Part shown: one piece after another, positions 1-10,359 of the stretch
Numbering within the stretch: the first letter of the stretch is position 1
How the letters are laid out: each line of letters starts with the position of its first letter
NCBI GenBank assembly: GCA_012517205.1
Contig: JAAYVL010000124.1
Location: 1-46,837, forward strand
Source: Verrucomicrobiota bacterium
Lineage (GTDB): Bacteria; Verrucomicrobiota; Verrucomicrobiia; Limisphaerales; UBA8199
DNA: 46,837 nt
Direction: 5' to 3'
The notes under the pieces: model-generated
Told to the model about the DNA's origin: nothing
Database searches by the model: none
Seen by the model: the letters and a program-made list of their open reading frames with translations, nothing else
Program-made: the position numbers and the translations under genes

Positions 1-30
1 CACCCACCAAAACCAATCACACCTGCAAGG

Positions 31-185
31 CTGGAGCGCGGGCATCTTGCCCGCTTACAGCCTCCCAACGGGCTAAGCGGGCCAGAGGCCCGCGCTCCGG
101 CCTGCGGGTATTTCGCGCGGGGCGTGAAATATCCCGGTTAGCACGGCCCGCCGGGGCGTCAACGGCCGGCCCGTCCGGCGGGCCG
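31..185. repeat. Cluster of three hairpins
   Basis: Three separate inverted repeats lie side by side. The first has arms at 32-43 (tggagcgcgggc) and 88-99, and reads as a 'ggagcgcgggc...gcccgcgctcc' unit. The second is a 10-bp stem, 109-118 against 122-131, with a 3-nt loop and one G-T pair. The third is a perfect 11-bp stem, 144-154 (cggcccgccgg) against 175-185, with a 20-nt loop. None is followed by a T run, so they look more like REP-type intergenic palindromes than simple terminators, although one could end an upstream gene lying outside the window. Confidence 0.6.
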
Positions 186-382
186 CCCAGGCGCGGCGGC
201 TGAATAAACGCCGGCCCGGTTTCGTCCGTCTATTGAGCGTGTTAGAGGATTCACGCGGGGGGAGGCGAGGGTTTGCGCGGGCCTGAAACTTGCGAAGTCG
301 CGGGAGGAATCAAGGCTTGCCAAACCGCTCGCCTTCCCGAATAATTAACCTGAACCGCAGGTTGGAAAATGCTGAGTGCGTT

Positions 383-922
383 ATGAAACCATACTGGATG
401 GCGCTGTTCTTGATCCCCTTCATGTCCCTCACCGGCGCGCTGCGCGCCGCCGATCCCGGGAAAACCACGGCCCCGGGCTCGGATGACCTGAGCCGCTACC
501 TGGCCATCAAGACCCGACCCGGAGAAAGCGCCGTTGTGCGGGACGCGAGCGGCCGCACTTTGGCCACGGCTCGGTCGAGCGGCAACAACTCCGTCGTCTT
601 CCGCGACGCCGCCGGCCGCACCCTGGGCACCGCGACCACCTGGGGCGGGCGGACGGTTTTTCGCGATGCCGCGGGCCGCACCGCCTGGACCGCAAACCCC
701 TCCGCCAACGGGCAAAACATTACCTACCACGATGCCGCCGGGCGCACGCAGCGGACGGCTTCAACTTCCGGCGGCAGCGTCACGTTCCGCGATGCCGCCG
801 GGCGCACGACCAGCACCCTGCGGCAAAACAACTCGAGCATAACCGCGCGCGATTCCAGCGGCCGGACCCAAAGCACCAGTTGGACCTCCGGAGGAAAACC
901 GGCCGCCCCCGCAAAGCGATAG
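383..922 (+). CDS. Secreted protein of six DAAGRT repeats
   Basis: A 179-residue protein of unknown function. The start at 383 is chosen because it gives a normal signal peptide (MKPYWMALFLIPFMSLTGALRA); an upstream in-frame ATG at 290 would bury it. After about residue 45 the chain is made of six consecutive ~20-residue repeats. Each centres on R-D-A/S-A/S-G-R-T followed by a Thr/Ser/Asn/Gly-rich spacer. The repeats recall YD-type or short beta-hairpin repeats, but I cannot assign a family. The last ~8 residues are basic and Pro/Ala-rich. Export to the periplasm or cell surface is inferred from the signal peptide. It stands alone, with the convergent ligA gene 160 bp downstream. Confidence 0.75.
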   Translation: MKPYWMALFLIPFMSLTGALRAADPGKTTAPGSDDLSRYLAIKTRPGESAVVRDASGRTLATARSSGNNSVVFRDAAGRTLGTATTWGGRTVFRDAAGRTAWTANPSANGQNITYHDAAGRTQRTASTSGGSVTFRDAAGRTTSTLRQNNSSITARDSSGRTQSTSWTSGGKPAAPAKR

Positions 923-1082
923 CCGTTGGGGAAATTGGAACCGCCCCATTCCGGGCCGGATCCAATAATCCCTCATTCGCGGGCATTTTCATCCCCCGGC
1001 AGCTTGGCCACAAGGCGGGGAGCACCGGCCCATTCCCAGCCATGCCCGGCTCGCGCGCGGCGCCCGGCCGGCAACGGGCGGG

Positions 1083-4441
<3,359 letters not shown>

Positions 4442-4523
4442 AAGGCAGACCTAACACACCCCAGCGGGCACGGCAATCCGCCTTTTCAGGGCCGGGAGGA
4501 CGCCGCCCGCGCAACGCGCGCGC

Positions 4524-5222
4524 CTACCCCGCGCGGTAAATCAGCCAGGCGCCTCCCAGCAGCACCAGCACGCCACAGACACCTTTCACGATTATGACGC
4601 CCTTCGATTGCTCGTTCCAGTTCAGGAACCGCTGAACCAGCTCGGTGAACGTGCCGGCCAGGACAATAACCACGCAGTGGCCGACGCCAAAAGCGATCAG
4701 CAACGCCACGCCGTAGAGGAGATTGCTCTCAGCCAGTTTAAACGTCATTGCCAGCATCGGGGCCAGGAAGGCGAACGTGCAGGGCCCCAATGCAATGCCG
4801 AACACCAACCCGAGGACGAAGGCCGCCAGCAGTCCTTTCCGCCGCATCCCCACCCGGCCCGGCCCCGACCACGGCATCGGCACCACCCCCAGCAGGTGCA
4901 ATCCCACCACGAAGAAAATCGCCGCCACAAAATAGTTCCCCCACCGCCCCACGTCTCCCATCATCCGGCCCGCCGTGGCGGTGATCACCCCGATCGCCGC
5001 GATCGTCACTAAAATGCCCACCGCGAACAGCGTCGCAATTCCGCCCGCCCGTGCCGTGCTTACCCGCCCCTGCCCGCTGATGAACCCGACAATCAGCGGC
5101 AGGCTCGCCAGGTGGCAGGGGCTTAGAATGATGCTTAAAATGCCCCAAACGGCTGAAGCCCCCAGCGCGACCGCCGGCGCGCCTTCCACCGCGCGCGACA
5201 AGCTTGCAAACAGGCTCTCCAT
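4524..5222 (-). CDS. CcdA/DsbD-type transmembrane thiol electron carrier
   Basis: A 232-residue protein of the cytochrome c biogenesis CcdA / DsbD-beta family, which carries reducing power across the inner membrane from thioredoxin to periplasmic thiol proteins. About six hydrophobic segments are visible. The two cysteines typical of the family are in SIILSPCHLASLP and LGPCTFAFLAP, each next to proline. The start at 5222 (MESLFASL) is preferred; a longer frame to 5288 would overlap the upstream thioredoxin gene and add a basic tail not seen in the family. The thioredoxin stop is 8 bp upstream, so the two genes form one unit and the thioredoxin is the likely partner. Confidence 0.88.
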   Translation of the reverse strand: MESLFASLSRAVEGAPAVALGASAVWGILSIILSPCHLASLPLIVGFISGQGRVSTARAGGIATLFAVGILVTIAAIGVITATAGRMMGDVGRWGNYFVAAIFFVVGLHLLGVVPMPWSGPGRVGMRRKGLLAAFVLGLVFGIALGPCTFAFLAPMLAMTFKLAESNLLYGVALLIAFGVGHCVVIVLAGTFTELVQRFLNWNEQSKGVIIVKGVCGVLVLLGGAWLIYRAG

Positions 5223-5230
5223 GCGGCCCC

Positions 5231-5713
5231 TTACTTCTTCGCGCCCGGCTTTGCCGCGGGCGTGAACTCCACCCCCAGTTCTTTCCATTTGGCCAGGATG
5301 TCTTTCTTCGAAAAGAACCCCATGTGGCGGAACCGTTCCTTGCCGGCCGCGTCAAAGAAGATTTGGGTCGGGATCAGCTTGATCGAATGCGCCTTGGCCG
5401 CGTCCGAGTTCTTCCACACATCAATGAACTCGACATCCATCCGGCCCGCATACTCCGCTTTCAGTTCCTTTAAGATTGGCGCCATCGCCTTGCAGGAAAC
5501 GCACTTGCCCGCGCCCAGCGCCATCAGTCGCGGGCGCGCCGTCGTGTTCGTCTCCGCCGTCTTCGCGGTTTCCGCCGCGAAGGCCGTCATGGGTAGAACC
5601 AGGGGGCAACCGCGCCGCGGCGCCGCGGCGCGGTTGCCGGGTGTCAGGATCAGCCCGGCGGCCAGCAACACAGCCGCGATCACCCACCGGCTTGGAAGGG
5701 AGGTTGTTTTCAT
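5231..5713 (-). CDS. Secreted thioredoxin-family protein
   Basis: A 160-residue exported thioredoxin-like protein. The redox motif is GKCVSCKAM (Cys71, Cys74), followed by a normal fold with the cis-proline in KLIPTQIFFD. The ATG at 5713 begins a basic, hydrophobic signal sequence; an in-frame TTG nine bases upstream is less likely. The signal sequence is odd. Between the hydrophobic core (VIAAVLLAAGLILT) and the expected cleavage region (LPMTAFAAETA) sit residues 26-37, GNRAAAPRRGCP, encoded by a perfect 34-bp palindrome. It probably exchanges electrons with the CcdA-like protein encoded directly downstream. The gene lies between a mini-thioredoxin and ccdA in the ArsR-led cluster. Confidence 0.88.
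   Translation of the reverse strand: MKTTSLPSRWVIAAVLLAAGLILTPGNRAAAPRRGCPLVLPMTAFAAETAKTAETNTTARPRLMALGAGKCVSCKAMAPILKELKAEYAGRMDVEFIDVWKNSDAAKAHSIKLIPTQIFFDAAGKERFRHMGFFSKKDILAKWKELGVEFTPAAKPGAKK
5605..5638. repeat. Perfect 34-bp palindrome inside a coding region
   Basis: The two 17-base halves are exact reverse complements; the left half reads ggcaaccgcgccgcggc. Pairing stops at both outer flanks. It is nearly all G+C and lies wholly inside the thioredoxin reading frame, where it encodes residues 26-37. It looks like the insertion of a short mobile palindrome. The reading frame is open through the site. Confidence 0.85.
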
Positions 5714-5885
5714 AAATCGCAAGTCCAGGGATTAATCTTTGGGAACAACGCGGACCGCCACGTCCTCCGCCCAGAAAAACGTCCGCTCCGGTTGCGGCTG
5801 CTGAAGCCCCTCGTCTGGTCGCTCATCGCGGTCCTTTCCGGTTTCACTCTGCCCGCTTCACGCGCTGCGCACCGCACCCATCGGC
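5714..5885 (-). other. Spacer between the two thioredoxin genes
   Basis: A 172-bp stretch inside the cluster. On the minus strand a frame without an ATG runs from about 5855 to a stop at 5732 and ends ..FFWAEDVAVRVVPKD. It could be the remnant of a short gene, but there is no start codon or ribosome site, so I do not call a gene. Confidence 0.3.
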
Positions 5886-6125
5886 TCAGGCCGCCGACTG
5901 CAGGATCGCCTTGATCTCGGCCAGGCGCGGCACTTTGCCGGACACCTTGATCGTGCCGTTGACCGCCAGCGCCGGCGTCATCATTACCCCTAACGCCATG
6001 ATCTGCTTCAGGTCCGTCATCTTGTTAATCTCGGCGGCCACCCCGAGTTCCTTCACCGCCTGCTCCGTCAGTTGCGCCAGTGCCTGGCACTTTGCGCAGC
6101 CGGGTCCAATCACGAGTATCTTCAT
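5886..6125 (-). CDS. Mini-thioredoxin (redox-active disulfide protein)
   Basis: A 79-residue cytoplasmic thioredoxin-like protein of the short family found next to ArsP/YraQ-type permeases. The active-site motif is GPGCAKCQAL (Cys10, Cys13), and the cis-proline loop is MMTPALAVNG. The size (~77-80 residues) and the KILVIGPGCAKC opening match the 'redox-active disulfide protein 2' group. It has no signal peptide. The permease gene is 74 bp upstream and the secreted thioredoxin downstream, so it probably belongs to the ArsR-controlled unit. A role in reducing a metalloid- or thiol-bound substrate or the permease's cysteines is inference. Confidence 0.9.
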   Translation of the reverse strand: MKILVIGPGCAKCQALAQLTEQAVKELGVAAEINKMTDLKQIMALGVMMTPALAVNGTIKVSGKVPRLAEIKAILQSAA

Positions 6126-6199
6126 CGTCAGTTATCGGTGTGCTTGCGTTTTCAGCTTCTCCCATTAATCCGTTGCGTTGCCCGTTTCATGCGGCCTTC

Positions 6200-7531
6200 T
6201 CATTTGAGCCAGACTCCGCCGGCAAGCCCGGCCAGGGCCGCCATTACGACCACCAACGCCACATACACGATTGTCTTTCGGGTGCCCAGGATGCTCCGCA
6301 GCACCAACATGCTCGGCAGCGACAACGCCGGCCCCGCCAGCAGCAGCGCCAGCGCCGGCCCGCGGCCCATTCCGGCCCCGATCAACCCCTGCAAAATCGG
6401 CACCTCCGTCAGCGTCGCGAAATACATGAACGCGCCCACCACCGACGAGAAGAAGTTGGCTCGCAGCGAATTCCCTCCCACGGAGCGGCTCACCCACTCC
6501 GACGGCATCAACCCCTCGTGCCCGGGCCGCCCCAGCAGGATTCCCGACAGGAACACCCCGGCCAGCAGCAGCGGAAATATCTGCTTGCCCAGCGTCCACG
6601 TTGCGTCCAGCCATTCGCGCCCCTCGCCTTCGTTCCGCGCGCACAGCACCGCCAGCGCCGCGCAACCCGTGATGAATGCCGCCAGCGGTGAGTGGGGAAA
6701 TACCAAACTCAGCAACCCCACCGGCATCGCCGCCAGCGTCAGTTCCCGCCACTTGAACCCGAACCACAATCCCAGCGATAATCCCAACCCCGCCGCAAAA
6801 CCTCCCGTCAGCGGCCATTTCCACGCATGGATCGCCGCCCCCAGTCCCGCCGGTTCCGCCGGCGGGCTCCAGTTCGCAAAGACCAGCACCCCCACCATCG
6901 AGCCGAAAAATAAGACCGTCTGCCAAAGCGGGCGCCGGGCTGCGACCGCGGGCATCGCCGCTGCCGCGGCGGCTTTGGCCTGTTCTTCCCGCCGGAATAC
7001 CCCGTGCATTACGAGTCCCACGATCACGCTAAAGCTCACCGCCCCGATGGCCCGCGCCACCCCCAATTCCAACCCGAGCACCCGTGCCGTCAGCACGACC
7101 GCCAGCACATTGATCGCCGGCCCCGAATACAGAAAAGCCGTCGCCGGCCCCAACCCCGCCCCCCGCATCCAGATGCCGCCAAACAGCGGCAGCACCGTGC
7201 ACGAACATACCGCCAGAATTGCTCCCGAGACCGACGCCACCCCGTAAGCCAGCGCCGGGTTCGCTTTTGGCCCCAGGTATCGCATTACGGACGCCTGGCT
7301 TACAAACGTGCCAATGCCCCCCGCGATGAACAACGCCGGCACCAGGCACAGCAGCACATGCTCCCGGGCATACCCCTTCGTCAGCGCCAGCCCCTCCTGC
7401 AGTGCGTTGTCAAACCGCGCCACCCCCACCGGCAGGTAAAACACCAATCCGAACACGGCGAGGAACCCGCCAAACACTTTCAACTCGCGGTTCAGTATCC
7501 CCGCCCCTGCCTGGAACGTGATGCTATTCAT
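6200..7531 (-). CDS. ArsP/YraQ-like permease (UPF0718)
   Basis: A 443-residue membrane protein of the DUF318/UPF0718 permease family, which includes organoarsenical exporters (ArsP). About ten hydrophobic segments are visible. The hallmark AVCSCTVLPLFGGIW motif carries Cys109 and Cys111, and a repeat of the fold follows after a central charged loop near residues 175-200. It ends with a hydrophobic segment and Lys. The position between arsR and a mini-thioredoxin gene is the usual family setting. Substrate is uncertain: methylated or trivalent arsenicals, or another soft metal or thiol compound. The start at 7531 is 34 bp after the arsR stop, consistent with one operon. Confidence 0.88.
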   Translation of the reverse strand: MNSITFQAGAGILNRELKVFGGFLAVFGLVFYLPVGVARFDNALQEGLALTKGYAREHVLLCLVPALFIAGGIGTFVSQASVMRYLGPKANPALAYGVASVSGAILAVCSCTVLPLFGGIWMRGAGLGPATAFLYSGPAINVLAVVLTARVLGLELGVARAIGAVSFSVIVGLVMHGVFRREEQAKAAAAAAMPAVAARRPLWQTVLFFGSMVGVLVFANWSPPAEPAGLGAAIHAWKWPLTGGFAAGLGLSLGLWFGFKWRELTLAAMPVGLLSLVFPHSPLAAFITGCAALAVLCARNEGEGREWLDATWTLGKQIFPLLLAGVFLSGILLGRPGHEGLMPSEWVSRSVGGNSLRANFFSSVVGAFMYFATLTEVPILQGLIGAGMGRGPALALLLAGPALSLPSMLVLRSILGTRKTIVYVALVVVMAALAGLAGGVWLK

Positions 7532-7565
7532 TCACGGCAACATTTCGGCGCCGGCCACCGGGCGC

Positions 7566-7937
7566 TCAGCTTCGGGAGCCGCGCGTCCGCCGGCAGAGCG
7601 CGTTGATATCCATCGCCAGCACCTGCTTGAGCCGCCGGGCATCCGCGGCCACCTGCTCCTTCCCGGCCAGCGATCGCCGCGCCCACACCACCGCCCCCCG
7701 CGCCGCCGCTGGCGCTCCCTTGCCGGGCAACGAATAATACATCCAGCGCCCCTCCTTCCGCGCCTTCACCAGCCCCGCCTGGTAGAGCACGGAAAGGTGT
7801 TTGGACACCGTGGACATCGCCAGCCCCATCAGTTCGGTGAGTTGGCACACGCACACCTCGCCCCCCTGGAGCGCCATCATCAGCCGAAGCCGGTTCTCGT
7901 CCGCCAGCGCCTTCGTGATATTCAGGAAGCCTTTCAT
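7566..7937 (-). CDS. arsR: ArsR/SmtB-family metalloregulator
   Basis: A 123-residue winged-helix repressor. The metal-site motif EVCVCQLTEL (Cys29, Cys31) is the CxC of arsenic/antimony-sensing ArsR proteins. It precedes the recognition helix (MSTVSKHLSVLYQAGLV) and the wing (ARKEGRWMYYSL). Such proteins bind an operator at their own promoter and release it when As(III) or Sb(III) binds the cysteines. It is the first gene of the minus-strand cluster with the permease, two thioredoxins and the CcdA-like protein, which it probably controls. The C-terminal 40 residues are Ala/Arg-rich and less conserved. Confidence 0.92.
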   Translation of the reverse strand: MKGFLNITKALADENRLRLMMALQGGEVCVCQLTELMGLAMSTVSKHLSVLYQAGLVKARKEGRWMYYSLPGKGAPAAARGAVVWARRSLAGKEQVAADARRLKQVLAMDINALCRRTRGSRS

Positions 7938-7949
7938 CTACTTTCTCAA

Positions 7950-7976
7950 TTCGCCAATAAACGAAATATATGCGAA
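7950..7976 (-). promoter_or_regulatory. Candidate ArsR operator
   Basis: An AT-rich island directly upstream of arsR contains TTCGC and GCGAA arms (7950-7954 and 7972-7976) around ATATATTTCGTTTATTG on the minus strand. It lies 12 bp ahead of the start codon in otherwise GC-rich DNA. ArsR/SmtB operators are typically imperfect AT-rich dyads at the promoter. This is a positional and composition argument only. Confidence 0.4.
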
Positions 7977-8196
7977 CCGCCCCCCGGCGTCAAGCACCCC
8001 GGCCGGCACGAGCAGAGCCGGGACGCCGTCCGGGGTGAGCCCCCCCTTCTCCGGCAAAGAAGGGGCGTCATTGTTTCCTGCGGCTGAAAGCGGCGGGGAC
8101 GCAGAACGGCACGCAAAGAGGAAAGACGTCTTTGGGCGTGCGAGGCGAAACCGTTAGAAGGAGGAGCATCTCCTTTGGGAGCCCCCCCGGTTGAAG
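7977..8196. other. Intergenic stretch, nothing recognised
   Basis: Between the arsR operator region and the left end of the first TIR element there is no supported gene. Short frames exist but have no start signal or recognisable sequence. Confidence 0.4.
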
Positions 8197-8964
8197 TGCT
8201 AAACCGGAACGATTCAGCCGGGCATGGCATCCACCCGCCCTCGTTCCACCGGGGCCCCGGGACGGACCTGGCCGCCCAGGCCGCAGCCCCGACGAGCCCC
8301 TTTTTTAGCGGATTCAAGGGCATGGCTGCCGAATCCCGAGCCTTTCGCCCGTAAAATCAATGGTTTACGCAAATGGAGGGATAAAATAGAGGCAAAACCT
8401 GAGTAATACCGGCTTCGACGCACCTTGGACTTACCCTGGATTTACCCTGCCCCCAGGCCGTGTACAAGGGGTGTACAAGGGATGCTCACCGGGAGTTCAT
8501 GGGATTTTAGCTGGTGCATCCGATGGGCATCCCTTGTACACCCCTTGTACACGGCTTGGGAGCAGGGCAGGGCCAAGGCATCTGGGTTATGGCAGTGGAT
8601 GCCGGGAAAGGCCGAAACGATGGGAGAGGACGGGGGGATGATTATTAAGTTCCGTAAAAACAGCTAGTTATGAAGTTAGGGCTGGCAGGGAGCGGCTTTT
8701 CAAGGGCGAGTGGGTGTCCGGGTGGCTTTTGGCTTTGCGAATGGCGCACCTGAAACGTTGACGTTGCCTGGTTCAACCATGCCTCCTTGTTCCATCAGGG
8801 CCGAATCGAGCCTAACCGGCCAGCGGATAGCCTTAACGAACGGTTGGGTTAGGGATTCAACGGTTTGGCCGCGGGATTCCGAATGTCTTTAACCCTTAAA
8901 ACCGGGGACTTGAGCATCTGTGGGGTCGAATTGGAGGCGAAATCTGAATCGGTCCGGCTCAGCA
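8197..8964. mobile_element. Non-coding element with terminal inverted repeats, copy A
   Basis: A ~768-bp element bounded by imperfect 21-bp inverted repeats: 8197-8217 and 8944-8964, 18 of 21 positions alike, core CCGGAACGATTCAG. A diverged second copy in the same orientation is at 27523-28285. Blocks shared by both copies include ATTCAAGGGCATGGCTGC, TAAGTTCCGTAAAAACAG and CTGAAACGTTGACGTTGC. No intact gene is inside: the short frames in the two copies differ in frame and carry stops. It resembles a MITE or other non-autonomous transposon. No clear target-site duplication was seen. A family could not be named. Confidence 0.65.
8456..8556. repeat. Long hairpin of element copy A
   Basis: A 30-bp stem pairs 8456-8485 with 8527-8556 (29 of 30 Watson-Crick plus one G-T) around a 41-nt loop. 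Each arm contains a tandem GTGTACAAGG(G) motif. The same stem with a 41-nt loop occurs at 27774-27874, where the loop differs but the arms are kept, and a worn copy is at 46324-46424. Stem conservation with a free loop suggests selection on, or mobility of, the palindrome. Confidence 0.9.
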
Positions 8965-9067
8965 GTCAAAACTCCCCCTGCGGCATGGTTTCTGGCGGGT
9001 GCGGGAATCCGGTTAATCCGCCCGCTTAACCTCGCCCGGCCCGTGGTTCCGGCCGCGTAATTTGAAG

Positions 9068-10348
9068 TTAGCGTTCGTCCGCGCCTTTGGGGGAGCGGAT
9101 GGGCGGGGCCGGGCGCGGCGGAGGCGGCGCGTTGGTTTCTTTGGAGCGGAAGGCGGAGCGGAGGAGCCAGTGGCGCTTGAGGCCCTGGAGAAAGGTGTCG
9201 GCCTCCACGATGGCGCGGGAGAGTTCGCTGAGGATGTTGGTATTGGCCTGGATTTGGTCGTTCAGGCCGTGGGTCAGGTTGGCCAGGTTGTCGAGGGAGC
9301 GGCCCAGGTTTTCGGCCAGGGCGGTGAGGTTGAAGTCGGCCCGGGCGATGGCGGCATCGGTGGTGGCGAGGGTGTCTTCGAGTTGGCGGTGGAGATTGGT
9401 GGGAAAGAGCCATTCGCCCAGTGCGCCGGGCTCATTGAGGCGCGCGGTGAGGGCGGTGAGGTTGCTGATGGCGGGCCGGGTCTGCAGGGCGGTATTGTTC
9501 AGGTTTGAGGTGAGGCTGGTGCTGTTGGCCAGCACGGCCGCGAGCGAGTTGGTCAACTGCAGGATATTGGGCAGCGCCCGTTCGACTTCTTCCATGAACT
9601 TTTCGAGCCGTTCGGTGACGGCGGCGGATTCATCGGCCAGCAGCCAGTAGGGCTTGGTTTTGCGGGTGCAGGGGTCGTAGCGGCCTTCGCGGTCGTTCCA
9701 GATGCCGGTCATGAGCTTCCGTTCTTCGGCGGTGTTCATGAGGAGCAGGTTGGTGCAGGCGTCCAGGGCCGCGGCGGGCAATTCGGCCAGCGGCGTCTTG
9801 GCTTTGGCCAGCAGGTTGGTGCCGCTTTCATCCCAGATTTCCTGCGCCAGCAGCCAGTGGGCGGGGTCGGGCAGGGCGCGCGCTTCGGCGGGCTGGACTT
9901 CGCGCAGCGGATAAAAGATGTAGGTGGGGTAGCCGCCGGTGCCTTTGGTGACTTCCAGGATGCGTTTGCCGAGCAGGTCGGCGGTGGTGACTTTGGCCCG
10001 CGACCCCTGGGTCCAGAGGTAGCCGTAGTAGGGGTCCTTAATTTCGAATTCGACGTAGATGTTGTGGTAGAACTCCTCGGGCGGCATCGGCTCCATGCGG
10101 GTAATCTGGCCGACGGCCAGGCCCATCAGCATCACGGGGTCGCCGACTTTGAGGCCGGTGGCGCGGTCGGTGTAGGTATAATAGGAAGCCTTGGTGAGGA
10201 ACCATCCTTTGCGCTCGACGGTATGATAAACGTAATAGGCGAAGCCAAAGGTCAGCAACGCCATCGCCAGGGTCACGAACCCGCCCACGAGCCGTTCCAT
10301 GCGGCTGAGGCGGGTGCGCAATTGCGGTGTCAGATCCTGGAGCGCCAT
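9068..10348 (-). CDS. MlaD-like MCE-domain lipid transport protein
   Basis: A 426-residue substrate-binding component of an Mla-type lipid transporter. One N-terminal membrane anchor (residues ~19-40, LVGGFVTLAMALLTFGFAYYVY) is followed by an MCE domain (about 46-130, with GLKVGDPVMLMGLAVGQI). A long alpha-helical region to the C-terminus is rich in Leu, Asn and Ala (for example LARSLTS-like heptads around LTNSLAAVLANSTSLTSNLNN). Such helices form the central barrel/tunnel in MCE proteins. The start at 10348 (MALQDLTPQ) is chosen because the ATPase gene stops 11 bp upstream. It is the last gene of the mlaE-mlaF-mlaD-like operon. The tail ends in a Pro-rich basic stretch. Confidence 0.9.
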   Translation of the reverse strand: MALQDLTPQLRTRLSRMERLVGGFVTLAMALLTFGFAYYVYHTVERKGWFLTKASYYTYTDRATGLKVGDPVMLMGLAVGQITRMEPMPPEEFYHNIYVEFEIKDPYYGYLWTQGSRAKVTTADLLGKRILEVTKGTGGYPTYIFYPLREVQPAEARALPDPAHWLLAQEIWDESGTNLLAKAKTPLAELPAAALDACTNLLLMNTAEERKLMTGIWNDREGRYDPCTRKTKPYWLLADESAAVTERLEKFMEEVERALPNILQLTNSLAAVLANSTSLTSNLNNTALQTRPAISNLTALTARLNEPGALGEWLFPTNLHRQLEDTLATTDAAIARADFNLTALAENLGRSLDNLANLTHGLNDQIQANTNILSELSRAIVEADTFLQGLKRHWLLRSAFRSKETNAPPPPRPAPPIRSPKGADER

Positions 10349-10359
10349 TCCGTGGGGGA

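Noticed and set aside
8456-8556. Doubled GTGTACAAGG motifs as a CRISPR remnant
   Set aside because: The motifs form an inverted arm, not a series of equal direct repeats with unique spacers. No cas gene is present.
8425-8667. An 80-residue frame inside element copy A
   Set aside because: The matching 80-residue frame of copy B is in another frame, and indels and stops separate the copies; coding is not conserved.
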